DNA of 35,464 nucleotides. Source: an uncultured Duncaniella sp. GTDB lineage: Bacteria > Bacteroidota > Bacteroidia > Bacteroidales > Muribaculaceae. This document shows, one piece after another, positions 33,476-35,464 of the stretch. A program made the position numbers and the translations under genes. The stretch's first letter is position 1; each line of letters begins with the position of its first letter. The stretch lies in contig CAJURI010000022.1 in assembly GCA_910588795.1 (NCBI GenBank), positions 1 through 35,464 on the forward strand, read 5' to 3'. Below the pieces are notes generated by a model. That model did not search any database. It was not told where the DNA came from and worked only from the letters and a program-made list of their open reading frames with translations.

Positions 33476-35344
33476 ATGAAAACATCTCACATCATCCTGT
33501 TGTCATTGTCAGCTATCACCTTGCCGATAAGAATGTCGGCCGCGTATAGTGAGACACCGGACTCCATGGACCTTATCCTCAATGAAGTGGTTGTGACAGG
33601 CTCCAATCAGGCTGTGAGCCGTGACCTTACCCCTTATACGGTTTCGGTCGTCAGCCATCGTCAGCTTGAAGCCACAGGTCAGACTCAGGTGCTGTCCGCT
33701 ATTTCCGGACAGGTCCCGAGCCTGTTTGTCACCCAGCGTAGCATCATAGGTTTCGGGGTGAGCAACGGCGGCTCCGGGCATATCAAGATGCGAGGAGTCG
33801 GTGGCGACAGGGCAAGCGGAGTGCTCATGATGGTGGACGGTCAGCCTCAGTTTGCCGGGATCTATTCCCATCATGTAGCCGATTTCTATGACAAGGAAAG
33901 GGTTGAGCGTGTAGAGGTGCTCCGTGGCCCGGGGTCGGTGCTGTATGGCTCCAATGCCATGGCGGGTGTTGTCAATGTGATAACGCGCAATGCTGAAAGG
34001 CAAGGTGTCAGCACTACACTGTCAACCCAGTACGGAAGTTATAACACATGGCTTTCGTCCATATCCAACACTGTTAGGGCAGGGCGTTTTTCATCGCTCG
34101 TATCGCTCTCATACGATCGTACCGACGGTAATGTGGAGGGGTTTGATTTCAGGCAGTCAGGCGGTTATGCTAAGATTGGGTATGACATAAGTAAGGCGTG
34201 GAAGGCGGGAGCCGATTTCACTCTTACCAACTTCAAAGGTGATGACCCTGTGTATCCTAAGCTATCCGATCCGGAGTCGGCAGATGTGTATCGGCAGAGT
34301 GTGACGCGGGGCGAGGCGTCTTTGTCGGTGACTAACAATCATGGTTCGACCAACGGCAGTGCGATGCTTTATTACAGCTGGGGGAATCATGTGATCGATG
34401 ATCCGCGTCATTTCCGTAGCAATGATTACCGTCTCGGCGTGCTTGTTTATCAGAACTTCCATCCGTGGCGTGGCGCGCAGATGACAGGAGGGTTTGATTT
34501 CAACACTTATTCAGGGAAGATACCCATGTCGGGTGGAAAGCCTCACGAGGAAGGCTCGGTGACAACGATCGACCGAAAGACTGTCACCGAATACTCTCCG
34601 TATATAACTATTTCGCAGTCCGTATCTGGCGAACTGATAGTGATTAACGGAGGGGTGAGGATGAGCAACAGTGACAAGTTTGACACCCGATGGATACCTC
34701 AGGCGGGATTTTCCGTGAATCCCGGAGCCGGATTCAATATCAAGGCTTCAGTCTCAAAGGGCTATAGAAATCCGTCGTTCCGTGAGCTTTATCTGTATCG
34801 TATGGCTAATCCGGAACTTGAGCCTGAGACCATGATGAACTATGAGGTATCGGCCGGCAAGAGCTTTTCGAGATTTCTTGGAGCCTCGGTGACAGCCTAC
34901 TATTGCAAGGGTGACAATATGATACAGACTCTCGACATGAAGAATCAGAACACGGGTCGGTTCATAAACAAGGGTGTTGAACTGTCGTTGACATCACATC
35001 CATTTTCCAGCCTTATGCTCAGTGCCACATACAGCTATCTGCACACTTCGCTCGAAAATCTTACCGGAGCTCCGCGCAATCAGTGCTATCTCGGGGCTGA
35101 CTGGCGTGCCAGTGACCGGCTCAATATAAGTGCCGATCTGAAAGGAGTGGGCGGTCTCTATGTTCACGAGTCTGTTGACAGGCAATCTTACGCGCTTCTG
35201 AATCTCAAGGTGGCATATCAGGCGTGCCGTTATGCCTGTGTGTTCCTGAGGTTGGAGAATATCACCGATTCGCGCTATGTAATTAACCGAGGCTACGATA
35301 TGCCTGGCTTCACTGCTCTTGGCGGTGTTAAATTGAATTTTTGA
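33476..35344 (+). CDS. TonB-dependent outer-membrane receptor (not SusC-type)
   Basis: An energy-coupled outer-membrane importer of 622 aa. The ATG at 33476 begins a signal peptide (MKTSHIILLSLSAITLPIRMSAA); an open extension to GTG 33401 lies upstream of the -7 element and is not used in my model. LNEVVVTGSN near residue 37 is the TonB-box-like stretch, followed by the plug (TPYTVSVVSHRQLEATG, IKMRGVGGDRASGVLMMVDGQP, VERVEVLRGPGSVLYGSNAMAGVVNVIT) and a 22-strand-type barrel ending GGVKLNF. It lacks the carboxypeptidase-like N-terminal domain of SusC and has no SusD partner, so it resembles BtuB/CirA-type receptors for metal chelates or vitamins. The substrate cannot be told. The next promoter begins within 40 bases of its stop, so it may be transcribed alone. 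Confidence 0.93.
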   Translation: MKTSHIILLSLSAITLPIRMSAAYSETPDSMDLILNEVVVTGSNQAVSRDLTPYTVSVVSHRQLEATGQTQVLSAISGQVPSLFVTQRSIIGFGVSNGGSGHIKMRGVGGDRASGVLMMVDGQPQFAGIYSHHVADFYDKERVERVEVLRGPGSVLYGSNAMAGVVNVITRNAERQGVSTTLSTQYGSYNTWLSSISNTVRAGRFSSLVSLSYDRTDGNVEGFDFRQSGGYAKIGYDISKAWKAGADFTLTNFKGDDPVYPKLSDPESADVYRQSVTRGEASLSVTNNHGSTNGSAMLYYSWGNHVIDDPRHFRSNDYRLGVLVYQNFHPWRGAQMTGGFDFNTYSGKIPMSGGKPHEEGSVTTIDRKTVTEYSPYITISQSVSGELIVINGGVRMSNSDKFDTRWIPQAGFSVNPGAGFNIKASVSKGYRNPSFRELYLYRMANPELEPETMMNYEVSAGKSFSRFLGASVTAYYCKGDNMIQTLDMKNQNTGRFINKGVELSLTSHPFSSLMLSATYSYLHTSLENLTGAPRNQCYLGADWRASDRLNISADLKGVGGLYVHESVDRQSYALLNLKVAYQACRYACVFLRLENITDSRYVINRGYDMPGFTALGGVKLNF

Positions 35345-35356
35345 TTCTGAGCGGTA

Positions 35357-35387
35357 TTGGTATTTCAGAATAAAGTGTTTACCTTTG
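35357..35387 (+). promoter_or_regulatory. Promoter (TTG -33, TACCTTTG -7) for a gene beyond the right edge
   Basis: TTG at 35357-35359 and TACCTTTG at 35380-35387 are 20 bases apart, a good Bacteroidetes promoter, pointing out of the window. Confidence 0.65.
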
Positions 35388-35458
35388 TGGTACAGATTAC
35401 ATTCAATCCAATCCTAAAATCCGCAACTATCATCCAATACACGATTAAGGGTAGATTT

Positions 35459-35464
35459 ATGAGT
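35459..35464 (+). CDS. Possible start of the next gene, cut by the window edge
   Basis: An ATG at 35459 followed by AGT sits about 70 bases after the promoter above. Only two codons are visible, so no product can be named. Confidence 0.25.

Overview
The window looks like chromosome of a gut Bacteroidales bacterium, most likely a Muribaculaceae (Duncaniella/Muribaculum-like) species. The reasons are a SusC/SusD pair, a bifunctional fucokinase/GDP-fucose enzyme (FKP), Bacteroidetes-type -7 promoter elements (TAnnTTTG) in front of many genes, lack of strong Shine-Dalgarno sites, and a base composition that looks richer in GC than Bacteroides. The genus is inference. I see no phage, IS transposase, CRISPR array, rRNA or tRNA.

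Layout. (1) 1-8170: a glycan-use locus on the + strand. It has a GH95 alpha-L-fucosidase, a very long perfect hairpin, a promoter, a SusC transporter whose frame is broken at a run of eight C, a SusD lipoprotein and a strong terminator. (2) 8183-13983: a tight five-gene - strand operon, read as DHDPS-family lyase, SSS sodium symporter, iron alcohol dehydrogenase, PdxA2-type dehydrogenase and DUF1537 acid-sugar kinase. The last two resemble the known D-threonate route to dihydroxyacetone phosphate; the first three suggest an extended and, to my knowledge, undescribed pathway. (3) 14254-15294: a secreted leucine-rich-repeat protein. (4) 15435-23334: a - strand operon ftsY-rimO-menF-SGNH-SGNH-MBOAT, mostly joined by ATGA overlaps. 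It ends in what looks like an envelope or exopolysaccharide O-acylation module. (5) 23492-26697: a small unknown ORF, a TlpA-like thioredoxin lipid/periplasmic-type protein, and the - strand genes rplY, pth and an S4-domain RNA-binding protein. (6) 26896-30570: a DUF4301 protein, an unusual intergenic element made of two inverted, hairpin-forming copies around a promoter, a GNAT acetyltransferase and the EngB GTPase. (7) 30604-35344: FKP on the - strand, divergent from a TonB-dependent receptor. A further promoter and a probable next start codon lie at the right edge.

How they fit together. GH95 and SusC/SusD would capture and trim fucosylated glycans, and FKP would turn salvaged L-fucose into GDP-fucose for surface glycans. 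The acid-sugar operon would feed a small sugar acid into glycolysis. The rest is mostly housekeeping: protein targeting, S12 modification, menaquinone precursor, ribosome assembly and translation.

The items most worth a second look are the C8 tract in susC (phase variation or error), the five-gene acid-sugar operon, the inverted-repeat element at 28428-28804, and the acylation module fused to the ftsY operon.
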